DNA of 6,881 nt from Lentimicrobium sp. (GTDB taxonomy: Bacteria > Bacteroidota > Bacteroidia > Bacteroidales > Lentimicrobiaceae). The stretch covers positions 1 through 6,881 of the forward strand of contig JAAXUD010000149.1 of the NCBI GenBank assembly GCA_013336205.1, given 5' to 3'. This document shows positions 1 through 6,881 of the stretch, in pieces. The notes beneath the pieces were generated by a model, which was not told the origin of the DNA, made no database searches, and worked only from the letters and a program-made list of their open reading frames with translations. The stretch's first letter is position 1; each line of letters begins with the position of its first letter. The position numbers and the translations under genes were made by a program.

Positions 1-2
1 TG

Positions 3-452
3 CTCGTAAAAGCATTGGCCACAATACAAAAGTTTGCCGGAAACCTAAACCCCGAGCTCAACCTGGGACCGGTGATTCTGCCCTATGCCCGTGAACTGGT
101 GGCCCGCCGTTACGATCCCCGGAAACTGGCCTCAGGCATTTATGAAACCATCAATAATTACGTAACCCTGATCAGGGAATTCCCGGGTGAAATCAGCGAG
201 ATTCTTTACAAAGCCAAACAGGGTAAATTAAAACATGAAATCAGATTCGGCGATCCCGAGCCGGTGATGAAAACCGTGCGGCTTTTTGGACAACGGATGG
301 CACTTGCCATCATTCTTGCCGGAATGGGAGTTACATCCACCATTCTAATCGTCTGGAACGATGAGAAAACATTCGGTCACATTACTTTTGGCATCACCAT
401 GTTTTTCACTATATGGGTGATGTTTAAGTGGCTCTTCAAGGGTAAATCATGA
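3..452 (+). CDS. ABC1/UbiB-family kinase-like protein, C-terminal part (5' truncated by window edge)
   Basis: The reading frame is open to the left edge, so this is the last ~149 residues of a longer protein. A TTG at 15 could be read as a start, but the frame continues upstream as LVKALATIQKF, so it is an internal leucine. The ALATIQKFAGNLNPELNL stretch resembles the region after the kinase fold in AarF/ABC1/UbiB proteins, where a similar 'ALATxEGxxRxLDPxxN' segment is usual. Two hydrophobic segments near the end (about MALAIILAGMGVTSTILIVW, and ITFGITMFFTIWVMFKWLF) match the paired C-terminal membrane helices of this family, with a short basic tail after them. Family members are atypical ATPases/kinases that support ubiquinone or other isoprenoid-lipid metabolism; the role in this organism is not known. 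The catalytic motifs are outside the window. The gene converges on the DUF2271 gene. Confidence 0.75.
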   Translation, partial: LVKALATIQKFAGNLNPELNLGPVILPYARELVARRYDPRKLASGIYETINNYVTLIREFPGEISEILYKAKQGKLKHEIRFGDPEPVMKTVRLFGQRMALAIILAGMGVTSTILIVWNDEKTFGHITFGITMFFTIWVMFKWLFKGKS

Positions 453-535
453 TAATGAGGCTATTCCGGGATTCCTGATTTTCAACAGCAGTTAATGTTG
501 AAGGACATCTGCTGCAATCTTAAATCCAGAATCAA

Positions 536-552
536 CCGGATTGTTTATCCGG
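536..552 (-). terminator. Hairpin in convergent gap, possible weak terminator
   Basis: A perfect 6-bp stem (CCGGAT/ATCCGG) with a 5-nt loop lies 14 nt after the stop codon of the DUF2271 gene, in the 114-bp gap between two convergent genes. It has no good T-tract on either strand, so its role as a terminator is an inference from position. A second, AT-richer 7-bp stem (TTCAACA/TGTTGAA, 481-502) lies nearer the kinase-like gene and also lacks a T-tract. Confidence 0.3.
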
Positions 553-566
553 CAAACTATGAAATA

Positions 567-1406
567 TTAGTTCGAAAATACCACTTTGTGCATAAACATC
601 TTTCCCTGATATACAATTCTGATTGAATAAACACCAGAGGTTAGCTTTTGGCCGTTTCCCATTTTAGCATCCCAGGAAAATGAATTTGCGCCACGGGGAA
701 GATCTTGGTTCACCAATTCCACCATACGTTTTCCGGATAGATCGTAAACTGAAACATTAACAAAATCGCTTTCCGGAAGATCGAAACTAACATTAAGATT
801 CGTATTAAACGGATTTGGGAAGGCCACAAAACTGATCAGAGATTTAATATCATCACTGATGCCTACGTTAAGTGGGGTGTATACCAACTCCATATTTTTA
901 AAAAACGATTCGTCAGCAATTACCGGTGAAGTAACTTCAGTTCCTTTGGTGAAAACAACTTTTGTGGATGGCCCGACTGCACCTCCACTATTCGAGTTAC
1001 GCTCAGTAAACTCTACCCAGATTTCATAATTACCGTCTGGCACCAGGTTCCCGTTTAAATCCCTGCAATCCCACGAAATGGTATGCGTCTGATGATTAGA
1101 CAATGTAGCCCCTGTAATGGCATTAACCACATTATTTGAGGAAGAAGCAACCCATTTAACCAGGTGCTGTTTCCTGTTAGCCGCCATTACTTTGCGGGAA
1201 ATAATAAAATTACCCTGCGCATCCTTAATCCAGATGGCCAGCACATTACGGGGAGAATATGTTGCATTGTTTGACAAAGTGCGTACCGTAAAAGTAAGGG
1301 TGCCATCGGTAGTAAGCGTTGCACCATCAGCCGACCAGGAGTTCCCTGCAACAAGGACTGCAAATAATAAAACGATTAATGATTTTAAGTTTTTAACAAG
1401 GTTCAT
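567..1406 (-). CDS. Secreted DUF2271-like protein with type IX secretion sorting domain
   Basis: 279 residues. Residues 1-26 form a Sec signal peptide: basic start, hydrophobic core LIVLLFAVLVA, and likely cleavage around S25/A26. Residues ~34-155 resemble DUF2271, a periplasmic family of unknown function. They show PRNVLAIWIKDAQGNF (52-67), an AITGATLS segment (96-103), and HTISWDCRDLNGNLVPDGNY (108-127). Residues ~193-279 are a type A T9SS C-terminal sorting domain: FPNPFN (196-201), a VYDLSGK strand, a FlgD-Ig-like SFSWDAKMGNGQKLTSGVYS stretch, and the terminal KVVFSN. The protein should therefore cross the inner membrane by Sec and then be moved to the cell surface or released by T9SS. 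The T98-G-A-T101 motif resembles the site at which ApbE attaches FMN to threonine, although the usual upstream Asp is Asn95. No partner redox gene is visible nearby. The gene appears monocistronic with its own -7 box and no Shine-Dalgarno. The sorting tail is certain; the DUF2271 assignment is made by eye. Confidence 0.8.
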   Translation of the reverse strand: MNLVKNLKSLIVLLFAVLVAGNSWSADGATLTTDGTLTFTVRTLSNNATYSPRNVLAIWIKDAQGNFIISRKVMAANRKQHLVKWVASSSNNVVNAITGATLSNHQTHTISWDCRDLNGNLVPDGNYEIWVEFTERNSNSGGAVGPSTKVVFTKGTEVTSPVIADESFFKNMELVYTPLNVGISDDIKSLISFVAFPNPFNTNLNVSFDLPESDFVNVSVYDLSGKRMVELVNQDLPRGANSFSWDAKMGNGQKLTSGVYSIRIVYQGKMFMHKVVFSN

Positions 1407-1428
1407 CGGGCAGAAGTTTAGTTCGGCG

Positions 1429-1436
1429 CAAAGTTA
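1429..1436 (-). promoter_or_regulatory. Bacteroidota-type -7 promoter box for the DUF2271/T9SS gene
   Basis: The minus strand reads TAACTTTG, an exact match to the TAnnTTTG -7 consensus of the Bacteroidota primary sigma factor. It ends 22 nt before the ATG at 1406, which would give a short leader. No clear TTG -33 element is found at the usual ~19-21 nt spacing; that stretch is only AT-rich (about 1440-1467). It is placed by motif and position only. Confidence 0.5.
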
Positions 1437-1550
1437 ATCAAATTTATATATTTACATATTTATATATGCGATCTTCACATTAAAATCGATAGTTCTGTGA
1501 ACTAAAACCATTGATTATGCAGCCTAGCTGAACAAGTCTTCACCTTCAAA

Positions 1551-1589
1551 ATAAAAAAATCCCCGGCTCCTTCAACAGAACCAGGGATT
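1551..1589 (-). terminator. Intrinsic terminator of eno
   Basis: On the minus strand, 21 nt after the eno stop, a 12-bp stem forms between 1578-1589 and 1558-1569 (AATCCCTGGTTC with GAGCCGGGGATT, two G-U wobbles). It has an 8-nt loop and is followed at once by TTTTTTTAT. This is a textbook rho-independent terminator. The gap from 1407 to 1610 otherwise holds only the -7 box for the next gene and an AT-rich stretch at 1440-1467. Confidence 0.9.
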
Positions 1590-1610
1590 AAACTAAAAAC
1601 AGGAAAGCTA

Positions 1611-2903
<1,293 letters not shown>

Positions 2904-3002
2904 TTAAATTTTTGTTAATATAATGGTTAACTTAGGTTCTCATTTTCTGATTCAGTCTAAAGTTTTAAAGAATTATAGACTGTCAACATTTTATTCGATT
3001 TC

Positions 3003-3154
3003 AATAGGCCCGTCCTTTAGGGCGGGTATAGTAGAAATCAATAAACCAATGTGCAAAATCCTGAAAAATTTATTATGAATTTACAAATTTTTCAGGATTT
3101 TACCTGTTTACATCACTTTTTTTTCGAAAACCCGCCCTAAAGGACGGGCCTATT
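3003..3154. repeat. 152-bp MITE- or BIME-like element with perfect 25-bp terminal inverted repeats
   Basis: Positions 3003-3027 and 3130-3154 are exact 25-bp reverse complements separated by 102 bp. Each arm is itself a hairpin: CCCGTCC-TTTA-GGGCGGG, a 7-bp stem with one T-G wobble and a four-base loop. The GC-rich arms stand out sharply against an AT-rich intergenic background. The interior has no reading frame of note and holds a second, nearly concentric palindrome. The pattern fits a non-autonomous mobile repeat such as a MITE, or a pair of inverted REP sequences (BIME) moved by a REP-associated tyrosine transposase. No transposase is in the window, so the family is an inference. It lies between the ribosomal operon terminator and eno. 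Confidence 0.8.
3055..3101. repeat. Inner perfect 17-bp palindrome inside the element
   Basis: 3055-3071 and 3085-3101 are perfect 17-bp reverse complements (AAAATCCTGAAAAATTT and its complement) with a 13-nt loop. The centre, about 3078, coincides with the centre of the outer 25-bp inverted repeat, about 3078.5. The spacers on each side are 27 and 28 nt. No T-tract follows on either strand, so a terminator role is unlikely. Confidence 0.85.
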
Positions 3155-3202
3155 CATAGAGTTTAACAAAATTTCAACAGTCTCTAAAACTTCTTAACAA
3201 AC

Positions 3203-3237
3203 AAAAAGAGGACAAAGTAAAAATATACTTTATCCTC
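3203..3237 (-). terminator. Intrinsic terminator of the ribosomal protein/rpoA operon
   Basis: On the minus strand, 21 nt after the rplQ stop, GAGGATAAAGTA (3226-3237) pairs with TACTTTGTCCTC (3208-3219). This is a 12-bp stem with one T-G wobble and a 6-nt loop, followed by TTTTTGTTTG. It should end most transcripts of the large operon before eno. The 358-bp gap between eno and rplQ holds this terminator, the nested palindromic element, and the roughly 60-bp AT-rich eno upstream region. Confidence 0.88.
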
Positions 3238-3258
3238 ATTTCATTGATCATATCAGAT

Positions 3259-3795
3259 TTACTCTTTGTTTTCAGTTGTTTCTCCGGTTGGTTCCTCCGG
3301 CACATCCTTCACTTCAGGAGCTACCGGGGCTTTTGCTACCGGTTTGGGAGTTTTGGTTTCGGCAACCTTCTCTTTTGCCCCACGGCTACGACGGGTTGTT
3401 TTAACCTTAGCTGATTCTTTGGAAGCCAGCATGTTTTCGTTGAAGTCCACCAGTTCCATCATACACATTTCGGCATTGTCACCAAGACGGTTGCCGGTTT
3501 TGAGTATGCGGGTATAACCACCCGGACGGCTTGCAACTTTAACAGAAACTTCTCTGAATAATTCAATAACGGCTTCTTTATTCTGTAGATAGCTGAACAC
3601 CATCCTGCGTGAGTGAGTAGAGTCATCTTTTGAACGGGTGATCAGCGGTTCAACATAACCTCTCAACGCTTTTGCTTTGGCAAGCGTAGTGTTGATGCGT
3701 TTATGAAGTATAAGCGAAGCAGCCATATTCGACAGCATAGCTTTACGGTGAGCGCTCGTTCTTCCCAGATGATTAACTTTCTTTCCGTGTCTCAT
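3259..3795 (-). CDS. rplQ: 50S ribosomal protein L17 (bL17) with long C-terminal extension
   Basis: Large-subunit protein near the exit of the peptide tunnel. Residues 1-~122 are the L17 core: [48 protein letters not shown] (49-53), and [21 protein letters not shown] (90-110). The core alone is the usual bacterial length (about 115-130 residues). Residues ~123-178 add a low-complexity tail that is first basic ([12 protein letters not shown]) and then rich in Pro, Ala and Glu, ending [12 protein letters not shown]. It is probably disordered; tails of this kind are common on L17 in Bacteroidota. The gene begins 5 bp after the rpoA stop, with AAGGA (3805-3809) 9 nt before the ATG, inside the end of rpoA, so the two are probably translationally coupled. 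It is the last gene of the operon. Confidence 0.98.
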   Translation of the reverse strand: MRHGKKVNHLGRTSAHRKAMLSNMAASLILHKRINTTLAKAKALRGYVEPLITRSKDDSTHSRRMVFSYLQNKEAVIELFREVSVKVASRPGGYTRILKTGNRLGDNAEMCMMELVDFNENMLASKESAKVKTTRRSRGAKEKVAETKTPKPVAKAPVAPEVKDVPEEPTGETTENKE

Positions 3796-3800
3796 TTCAA

Positions 3801-4793
3801 TTAATCCTTATCAAGTTTATATTTTGCAATATTCATTCCGAATTCCAGGTTTTTCGATTTCACCAGCTCTTCAAGCTCAGTAAGTGATTTCTTACCAAAA
3901 TTGCGGAATTTTAAAAGGTCATTTTTATTGTACGATACAAGTTCGCCCAGTGTTTCCACATCAGCAGCCTTCAGGCAGTTGAGTGCACGAACTGAAAGGT
4001 CCATATCAACCAGTTTGGTCTTCAACAACTGGCGGATGTGCAGTGAAGTTTCATCAAACTCTTCAGCTACAGCCTTTTCTTCAGTATCAATGGTAATTTT
4101 TTCGTCAGAGAACAACATGAAGTGATGAATAAGAATCCTTGCAGACTCTTTCAGTGCTTCTTTTGGCTGAATTGAGCCATCAGTAACAATATCCAGAATC
4201 AGTTTCTCATAGTCAGTTTTTTGCTCTACACGAAAGTTCTCAATGGTAAACTTTACGTTTTTAATCGGGGTATGAATTGAATCAATCGCGATGGTTCCAA
4301 GAGGAGCACCGGCAACTTTATTCTCTTCGGCCGGAACATATCCGCGGCCTTTATCGATAGTAAGATCGATTGTTAATTTGACCGATGGTTCCATGTGACA
4401 AATTTCAATCTCGGGATTCAGAACCTGAAAAACCGATAGAAATTTATTGATATCGCCTGCGGTGAAAGCATCCTGACCTGAAATCACAAGATGAACGCGC
4501 TCACTGGTCTCGGTATCGAGTAACCTTTTAAAGCGGATCTTCTTCAGATTGAGAATAATATCGGTTACATCCTCAACAACTCCTTTGATCGATGAGAATT
4601 CCATGTCAACTCCTTCAATTTTCACTGAGGTAATTGCGAATCCTTCAAGCGATGATAGGAGTATTCTCCTGAGTGCATTACCGATGGTAATTCCGAATCC
4701 TGGTTCCAAAGGCCTGAATTCAAACACGCCTTTCGAATCATCGGCTTCGATCATTATAACCTTTTCAGGCTTTTGAAATGCTAATATTGCCAT
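3801..4793 (-). CDS. rpoA: DNA-directed RNA polymerase subunit alpha
   Basis: Scaffold subunit on which RNA polymerase assembles, with a C-terminal domain that contacts promoter DNA and activators. I take the ATG at 4793, giving 330 residues starting [12 protein letters not shown], because this is the family N-terminus in Bacteroidota and GAGGA (4801-4805) sits 7 nt upstream. An in-frame ATG at 4829 would add 12 residues, but it would put that ribosome site inside the gene. The N-terminal domain (about 1-235) carries the dimerisation motif [19 protein letters not shown] (38-56). A Glu-rich linker follows (~237-248). The C-terminal domain (~250-320) has [10 protein letters not shown], whose Arg269 corresponds to the DNA-binding Arg265 of E. 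coli, and then [14 protein letters not shown] (297-310). It lies between rpsD and rplQ, the usual alpha-operon arrangement. Confidence 0.98.
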   Translation of the reverse strand: MAILAFQKPEKVIMIEADDSKGVFEFRPLEPGFGITIGNALRRILLSSLEGFAITSVKIEGVDMEFSSIKGVVEDVTDIILNLKKIRFKRLLDTETSERVHLVISGQDAFTAGDINKFLSVFQVLNPEIEICHMEPSVKLTIDLTIDKGRGYVPAEENKVAGAPLGTIAIDSIHTPIKNVKFTIENFRVEQKTDYEKLILDIVTDGSIQPKEALKESARILIHHFMLFSDEKITIDTEEKAVAEEFDETSLHIRQLLKTKLVDMDLSVRALNCLKAADVETLGELVSYNKNDLLKFRNFGKKSLTELEELVKSKNLEFGMNIAKYKLDKD

Positions 4794-4800
4794 AGTTTCT

Positions 4801-4805
4801 TCCTC
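4801..4805 (-). promoter_or_regulatory. Shine-Dalgarno deciding the rpoA start
   Basis: The minus strand reads AGAGGAAGAAACT before ATG 4793, with GAGGA at 7 nt spacing. It is the clearest ribosome binding site in a window where most genes have none, and it favours the 4793 start over the upstream ATG at 4829. Confidence 0.8.
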
Positions 4806-4837
4806 TTGTGTAATGAATTTGTTGACCAATAAAACCC

Positions 4838-5443
4838 TTACTTAGAATACAACTCGACGATGAGCTGTTCTTTGATATTTTCAGGAATATCTTCACGGGC
4901 AGGAAGGCTGGTCATTTTACCTGTTAAAAGGGTGCTATCCCATTCAAGCCATGAATAAGTATTACGTTTGGCTGATACAGCCTCCTGTATAACTTCCAGT
5001 GATTTTGATTTTTCACGAACTGCGATAACATCACCAATCTTCACTTCATATGAAGGAACATTAACAACTGAACCATTAACAGTGATGTGGCGATGTGAAA
5101 CCAACTGGCGCGCACCATTTCTCGAAGGTGCAATACCCAACCTGAATACCAGGTTGTCAAGCCTTGACTCAATAATCTGAAGTAAGACTTCACCGGTAAT
5201 GCCTTTTTTGCGGCTGGCTTTGTGGAAAGTGTTTTTAAACTGTTTTTCCAGAATGCCGTAGGTATATTTTGCTTTTTGTTTTTCCTGAAGCTGTGTACCG
5301 TATTCTGAAAGTTTTTTACGCCTTTTCGAATTTCCGTGCATTCCCGGACCGTAGTTTTTCTTTTCGAAATACTTATCCGGACCGTAAATCGGATCTTTGA
5401 ACTTGCGTGCAATTTTGGTTTTTGGACCTATGTACCTGGCCAT
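4838..5443 (-). CDS. rpsD: 30S ribosomal protein S4 (uS4)
   Basis: Primary 16S rRNA-binding protein that starts 30S body assembly and, in several bacterial lineages, represses its own operon by binding the mRNA leader. The 201 residues are full length. The start [15 protein letters not shown] is conserved. The N-terminal domain lacks the Cys cluster of zinc-binding S4 forms, so this is the zinc-free type. The S4 RNA-binding domain covers about 90-152, with the family signature [18 protein letters not shown] (91-108) followed by [14 protein letters not shown] (111-124). The C-terminus SWLEWD...[11 protein letters not shown] is typical. No Shine-Dalgarno is visible; the sequence before the ATG is A/T-rich (AATAAAATAATAAGTAATT). 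It sits 104 bp after rpsK, the largest gap in the operon, where a possible leader structure can form. Confidence 0.99.
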   Translation of the reverse strand: MARYIGPKTKIARKFKDPIYGPDKYFEKKNYGPGMHGNSKRRKKLSEYGTQLQEKQKAKYTYGILEKQFKNTFHKASRKKGITGEVLLQIIESRLDNLVFRLGIAPSRNGARQLVSHRHITVNGSVVNVPSYEVKIGDVIAVREKSKSLEVIQEAVSAKRNTYSWLEWDSTLLTGKMTSLPAREDIPENIKEQLIVELYSK

Positions 5444-5476
5444 AATTACTTATTATTTTATTATCATTTTGTTTTT

Positions 5477-5539
5477 CTGTCAGAAGTCGAAGCCGTGAAA
5501 ATAAACAAACCTGCGAAAGTTAAATCACGACAATGACAA
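5477..5539 (-). promoter_or_regulatory. Candidate structured leader upstream of rpsD (possible S4 autoregulatory site)
   Basis: The minus-strand RNA of the rpsK-rpsD gap can form an outer stem UUGUCA/UGACAG (5534-5539 with 5477-5482, one wobble) and an inner 7-bp stem GUCGUGA/UCACGGC (5525-5531 with 5492-5498). The internal loop is asymmetric and the apical loop is 26 nt. A third small hairpin (GGGTT/AACCC, 5542-5555) overlaps the rpsK stop codon. S4 is known to bind mRNA leaders in other bacteria, and this is the only long gap in the operon. Pairing was judged by eye from one sequence and no covariation was seen, so the call is tentative. Confidence 0.4.
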
Positions 5540-5547
5540 GCGGGTTG

Positions 5548-5937
5548 TTAAACCCTTCTCCTTTTGGGAGGACGGCAACCATTGTGTGGCAATGGGGTTA
5601 CATCCATAATTTCAGAAACTTCAATACCTGAAGCATGAATGGTGCGAATAGCTGATTCACGGCCTGAGCCGGGACCTTTCACAAATACCTTCACTTTACG
5701 AAGTCCCATGTCGTATGCTACTTTTGCACAATCGGTTGCAGCCATTTGTGCAGCATAAGGCGTGTTTTTCTTCGATCCCCTGAAGCCCATTTTGCCGGCT
5801 GATGCCCAACTAATAACCTGTCCGGCATTGTTGGTAAGGGATATGATGATATTGTTGAAGGAAGCGGTAACGTATGCACGTCCGATAGGATCAACTTTAA
5901 CAACTCTTTTCTTTGATGTTTTAGCAGTTTTTGCCAT
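5548..5937 (-). CDS. rpsK: 30S ribosomal protein S11 (uS11)
   Basis: Small-subunit platform protein that contacts the 690-region of 16S rRNA near the E site and the Shine-Dalgarno helix. The 129 residues match the bacterial length. Visible family features are the lysine-rich start ([14 protein letters not shown]), [54 protein letters not shown], and the C-terminal signature [18 protein letters not shown]. It follows rpsM by 55 bp; GGAG at 5951-5954 lies 13 nt before the ATG, longer than the usual spacing. The gap contains no convincing promoter. Confidence 0.99.
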   Translation of the reverse strand: MAKTAKTSKKRVVKVDPIGRAYVTASFNNIIISLTNNAGQVISWASAGKMGFRGSKKNTPYAAQMAATDCAKVAYDMGLRKVKVFVKGPGSGRESAIRTIHASGIEVSEIMDVTPLPHNGCRPPKRRRV

Positions 5938-5992
5938 AACAATAATTTTTCTCCAATTCGTTTCGTTTTTACTCTCAAGCTAAAACTAAATT

Positions 5993-6373
5993 TTAGCCTT
6001 TCGTTGCTTTCTTCTTGTTGGCAACAGTTTTTTTCTTTCCCTTACGGGTACGGGCATTATTTTTAGTGCTCTGTCCACGAAGTGGCAGACCAAGACGATG
6101 CCTGATTCCACGGTAGCAACCAATGTCCATCAGTCGCTTGATGTTTGTCTGAACCTCAGTGCGAAGAGCGCCTTCTACTTTAAAGTTATCACCAATGATG
6201 GTACGAATAGCGTTCTGCTCATCGTCGTTCCAGTCCTGTACTTTTTTATTGAAATCAACGCCTGCATCAGTAAGAATTTTCTGTGCAGTGCTGCGCCCAA
6301 TACCGTAAATATAGGTGAGGCCTATTTCGCCTCTTTTGTTTTTGGGTAAATCAATACCAGCAATACGTGCCAT
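5993..6373 (-). CDS. rpsM: 30S ribosomal protein S13 (uS13)
   Basis: Small-subunit head protein that forms bridges to the 50S subunit and touches the P-site tRNA with its basic tail. The 126 residues start at the conserved [26 protein letters not shown]; the helix-hairpin-helix-like [14 protein letters not shown] segment lies at 21-34. [37 protein letters not shown] (from residue 86) is the classic C-terminal signature and basic tail. It starts 29 bp after rpmJ with no Shine-Dalgarno in the AT-rich gap. It is part of the map-infA-rpmJ-rpsM-rpsK-rpsD-rpoA-rplQ operon. Confidence 0.99.
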   Translation of the reverse strand: MARIAGIDLPKNKRGEIGLTYIYGIGRSTAQKILTDAGVDFNKKVQDWNDDEQNAIRTIIGDNFKVEGALRTEVQTNIKRLMDIGCYRGIRHRLGLPLRGQSTKNNARTRKGKKKTVANKKKATKG

Positions 6374-6402
6374 ATATTGTACTATTATTTGAAGTTAATC
6401 AA

Positions 6403-6519
6403 TTATCCTTGCCTTTGTTTGTATTTAGGGTTCTTCTTGTTAATAATATACAAGCGTCCCTTCCTTCTGACGATTTTACATTCAGGTGTTCTCTTCTTAA
6501 CAGATGCTCTTACTTTCAT
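6403..6519 (-). CDS. rpmJ: 50S ribosomal protein L36 (bL36), zinc-free form
   Basis: A 38-residue gene read directly from the minus strand: [20 protein letters not shown], then [18 protein letters not shown] and TAA. Length and ends ([14 protein letters not shown]) are those of bL36, a small protein that stabilises a 23S rRNA junction late in 50S assembly. The zinc-ribbon form carries Cys11, Cys14, Cys27 and His33. Here these positions are Thr11, Cys14, Asn27 and Tyr33, so three of four ligands are missing and zinc binding is not expected. It lies 17 bp after infA and 29 bp before rpsM, its usual place. A short GGA (in CCTGGAAA) precedes the ATG too closely to be a good ribosome site. Confidence 0.97.
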   Translation of the reverse strand: MKVRASVKKRTPECKIVRRKGRLYIINKKNPKYKQRQG

Positions 6520-6536
6520 TTTCCAGGTTTGTTTGG

Positions 6537-6755
6537 TTATTTGTATCTGAAAATTATTCTTCCTTTACTCAGGTCATAGGGCGACATTTCAAGCTTCACC
6601 TTGTCTCCGGGCAGAATTTTGATGTAATGCATCCTCATTTTTCCCGAAATATGGGCAGTAATTATATGCCCGTTCTCAAGCTCAACACGGAACATGGCAT
6701 TACCCAATGATTCGGTAACGGTTCCGTCCTGTTCTATCGAAATTTGTTTCGCCAT
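6537..6755 (-). CDS. infA: Translation initiation factor IF-1
   Basis: A single OB-fold protein that binds the A site of the 30S subunit during initiation and supports IF-2 and IF-3. The 72 residues are exactly the family length. [59 protein letters not shown] and [13 protein letters not shown] all match the conserved IF-1 pattern. It begins only 3 bp after the map stop codon, with no Shine-Dalgarno, which suggests coupled translation from map. Confidence 0.99.
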   Translation of the reverse strand: MAKQISIEQDGTVTESLGNAMFRVELENGHIITAHISGKMRMHYIKILPGDKVKLEMSPYDLSKGRIIFRYK

Positions 6756-6758
6756 TTA

Positions 6759-6881
6759 TTACTTTATTATTGTGTTCAATTTCAATACTTCTTCAATCTC
6801 ATCGAAAGAAGAAAGGATTTCAGTATGCCCTTCCATTATTGCAATTGCGTGCTCATAATGTGCCGAAGGTCTGCGGTCAGC
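6759..6881 (-). CDS. map: Methionine aminopeptidase type I, C-terminal fragment (5' end outside window)
   Basis: The last 40 codons of a minus-strand gene run in from the right edge: ADRRPSAHYEHAIAIMEGHT, then EILSSFDEIEEVLKLNTIIK and TAA. The PSAHYEH motif holds the metal-binding glutamate that corresponds to Glu235 of E. coli MetAP; this enzyme removes the initiator methionine from new proteins. The fragment is short, but the motif and the position directly before infA (3 bp) agree with the Bacteroidota and Firmicutes order secY-(adk)-map-infA-rpmJ. The rest of the active site is outside the window. Confidence 0.88.
   Translation of the reverse strand, partial: ADRRPSAHYEHAIAIMEGHTEILSSFDEIEEVLKLNTIIK

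Larger units (their letters stand above)
2962..3190. repeat. Outer, degenerate shoulders of a nested palindromic element
   Basis: Outside the perfect 25-bp arms, the flanks are still related in inverted orientation. The 19-mer at 2977-2995 (AGACTGTCAACATTTTATT) matches the reverse complement of 3165-3183 (AGACTGTTGAAATTTTGTT) at 15 of 19 positions. Beyond these, GTTTTA at 2962-2967 matches the reverse complement of 3185-3190. The left side carries extra bases between the blocks, so the symmetry is imperfect. This suggests either that the element is larger than its perfect core, or that a homologous pair of repeats has drifted. No target-site duplication is seen at either possible boundary. 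Confidence 0.6.

Noticed and set aside
481..502. TTCAACA/TGTTGAA hairpin after the kinase-like gene
   Set aside because: The stem is AT-rich and no T-run follows on either strand, so there is too little to call it a terminator.
1117..1437. A 106-codon open frame on the plus strand
   Set aside because: It lies almost entirely antisense to the DUF2271/T9SS gene, has no recognisable domain, and that gene has clear signal-peptide and sorting-domain features.
1441..1467. AT-rich ATATATTTACATATTTATATAT stretch upstream of the DUF2271 gene as an operator
   Set aside because: It is not a true palindrome, only loosely repeated ATATTTA units, and is most simply AT-rich promoter DNA.
2972..2986. TTGACA and TATAAT on the minus strand ahead of eno, resembling a sigma-70 promoter
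   Set aside because: The two hexamers are only 3 bp apart, far from the ~17 bp needed, and Bacteroidota use a different consensus.
3055..3101. The 17-bp inner palindrome as a terminator
   Set aside because: Neither strand has a T-tract directly after the stem, and a better terminator for rplQ already exists at 3203-3237.
4794..4829. A 12-residue N-terminal extension of RpoA from an upstream ATG
   Set aside because: The family N-terminus MAILAFQKP begins at 4793, and a well-spaced GAGGA lies directly before it, inside the would-be extension.
5515..5522. TAACTTTC on the minus strand as a possible -7 box for an rpsD promoter
   Set aside because: The final G of TAnnTTTG is missing and no TTG sits at the expected distance; the bases also fall within the apical loop of the candidate leader.

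Overview
The window looks like chromosomal DNA of a Bacteroidota bacterium. Four things in the sequence point there. There is a secreted protein with a type IX secretion (Por) C-terminal sorting domain. A TAnnTTTG-type -7 promoter box sits ahead of that gene. Most genes lack a Shine-Dalgarno sequence. The ribosomal gene order is map-infA-rpmJ-rpsM-rpsK-rpsD-rpoA-rplQ followed by eno, and RpoA starts MAILAFQKP. The order or genus cannot be fixed from this sequence alone.

Layout, left to right. Positions 3-452 (+) are the C-terminal part of an ABC1/UbiB-family protein kinase-like protein whose start lies outside the window. It converges on a minus-strand gene (567-1406) for a secreted DUF2271-like protein with a T9SS sorting tail. 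Next, also on the minus strand, is eno (1611-2900) with a strong intrinsic terminator after it. The 358-bp gap between eno and rplQ (2901-3258) holds the most unusual structure here: a roughly 150-230 bp set of nested inverted repeats, plus the terminator of the ribosomal operon. From 3259 to the right edge, everything is the minus-strand translation/transcription operon: rplQ, rpoA, rpsD, rpsK, rpsM, rpmJ (38 codons), infA, and the 3' end of map.

The operon genes make small-subunit proteins S4, S11 and S13, large-subunit proteins L17 and L36, initiation factor IF-1, the RNA polymerase alpha subunit and, upstream, methionine aminopeptidase. Spacing is tight (3-55 bp) except for a 104-bp gap before rpsD. 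That gap can fold into a two-stem structure and is a candidate S4 autoregulatory leader.

Most of the window is ordinary core genome. The points worth a second look are the nested palindromic element between rplQ and eno, the TGAT flavinylation-like motif in the T9SS-tailed DUF2271 protein, and the candidate rpsD leader. I found no CRISPR array, tRNA, rRNA or transposase gene, and no clearly new multi-gene system.
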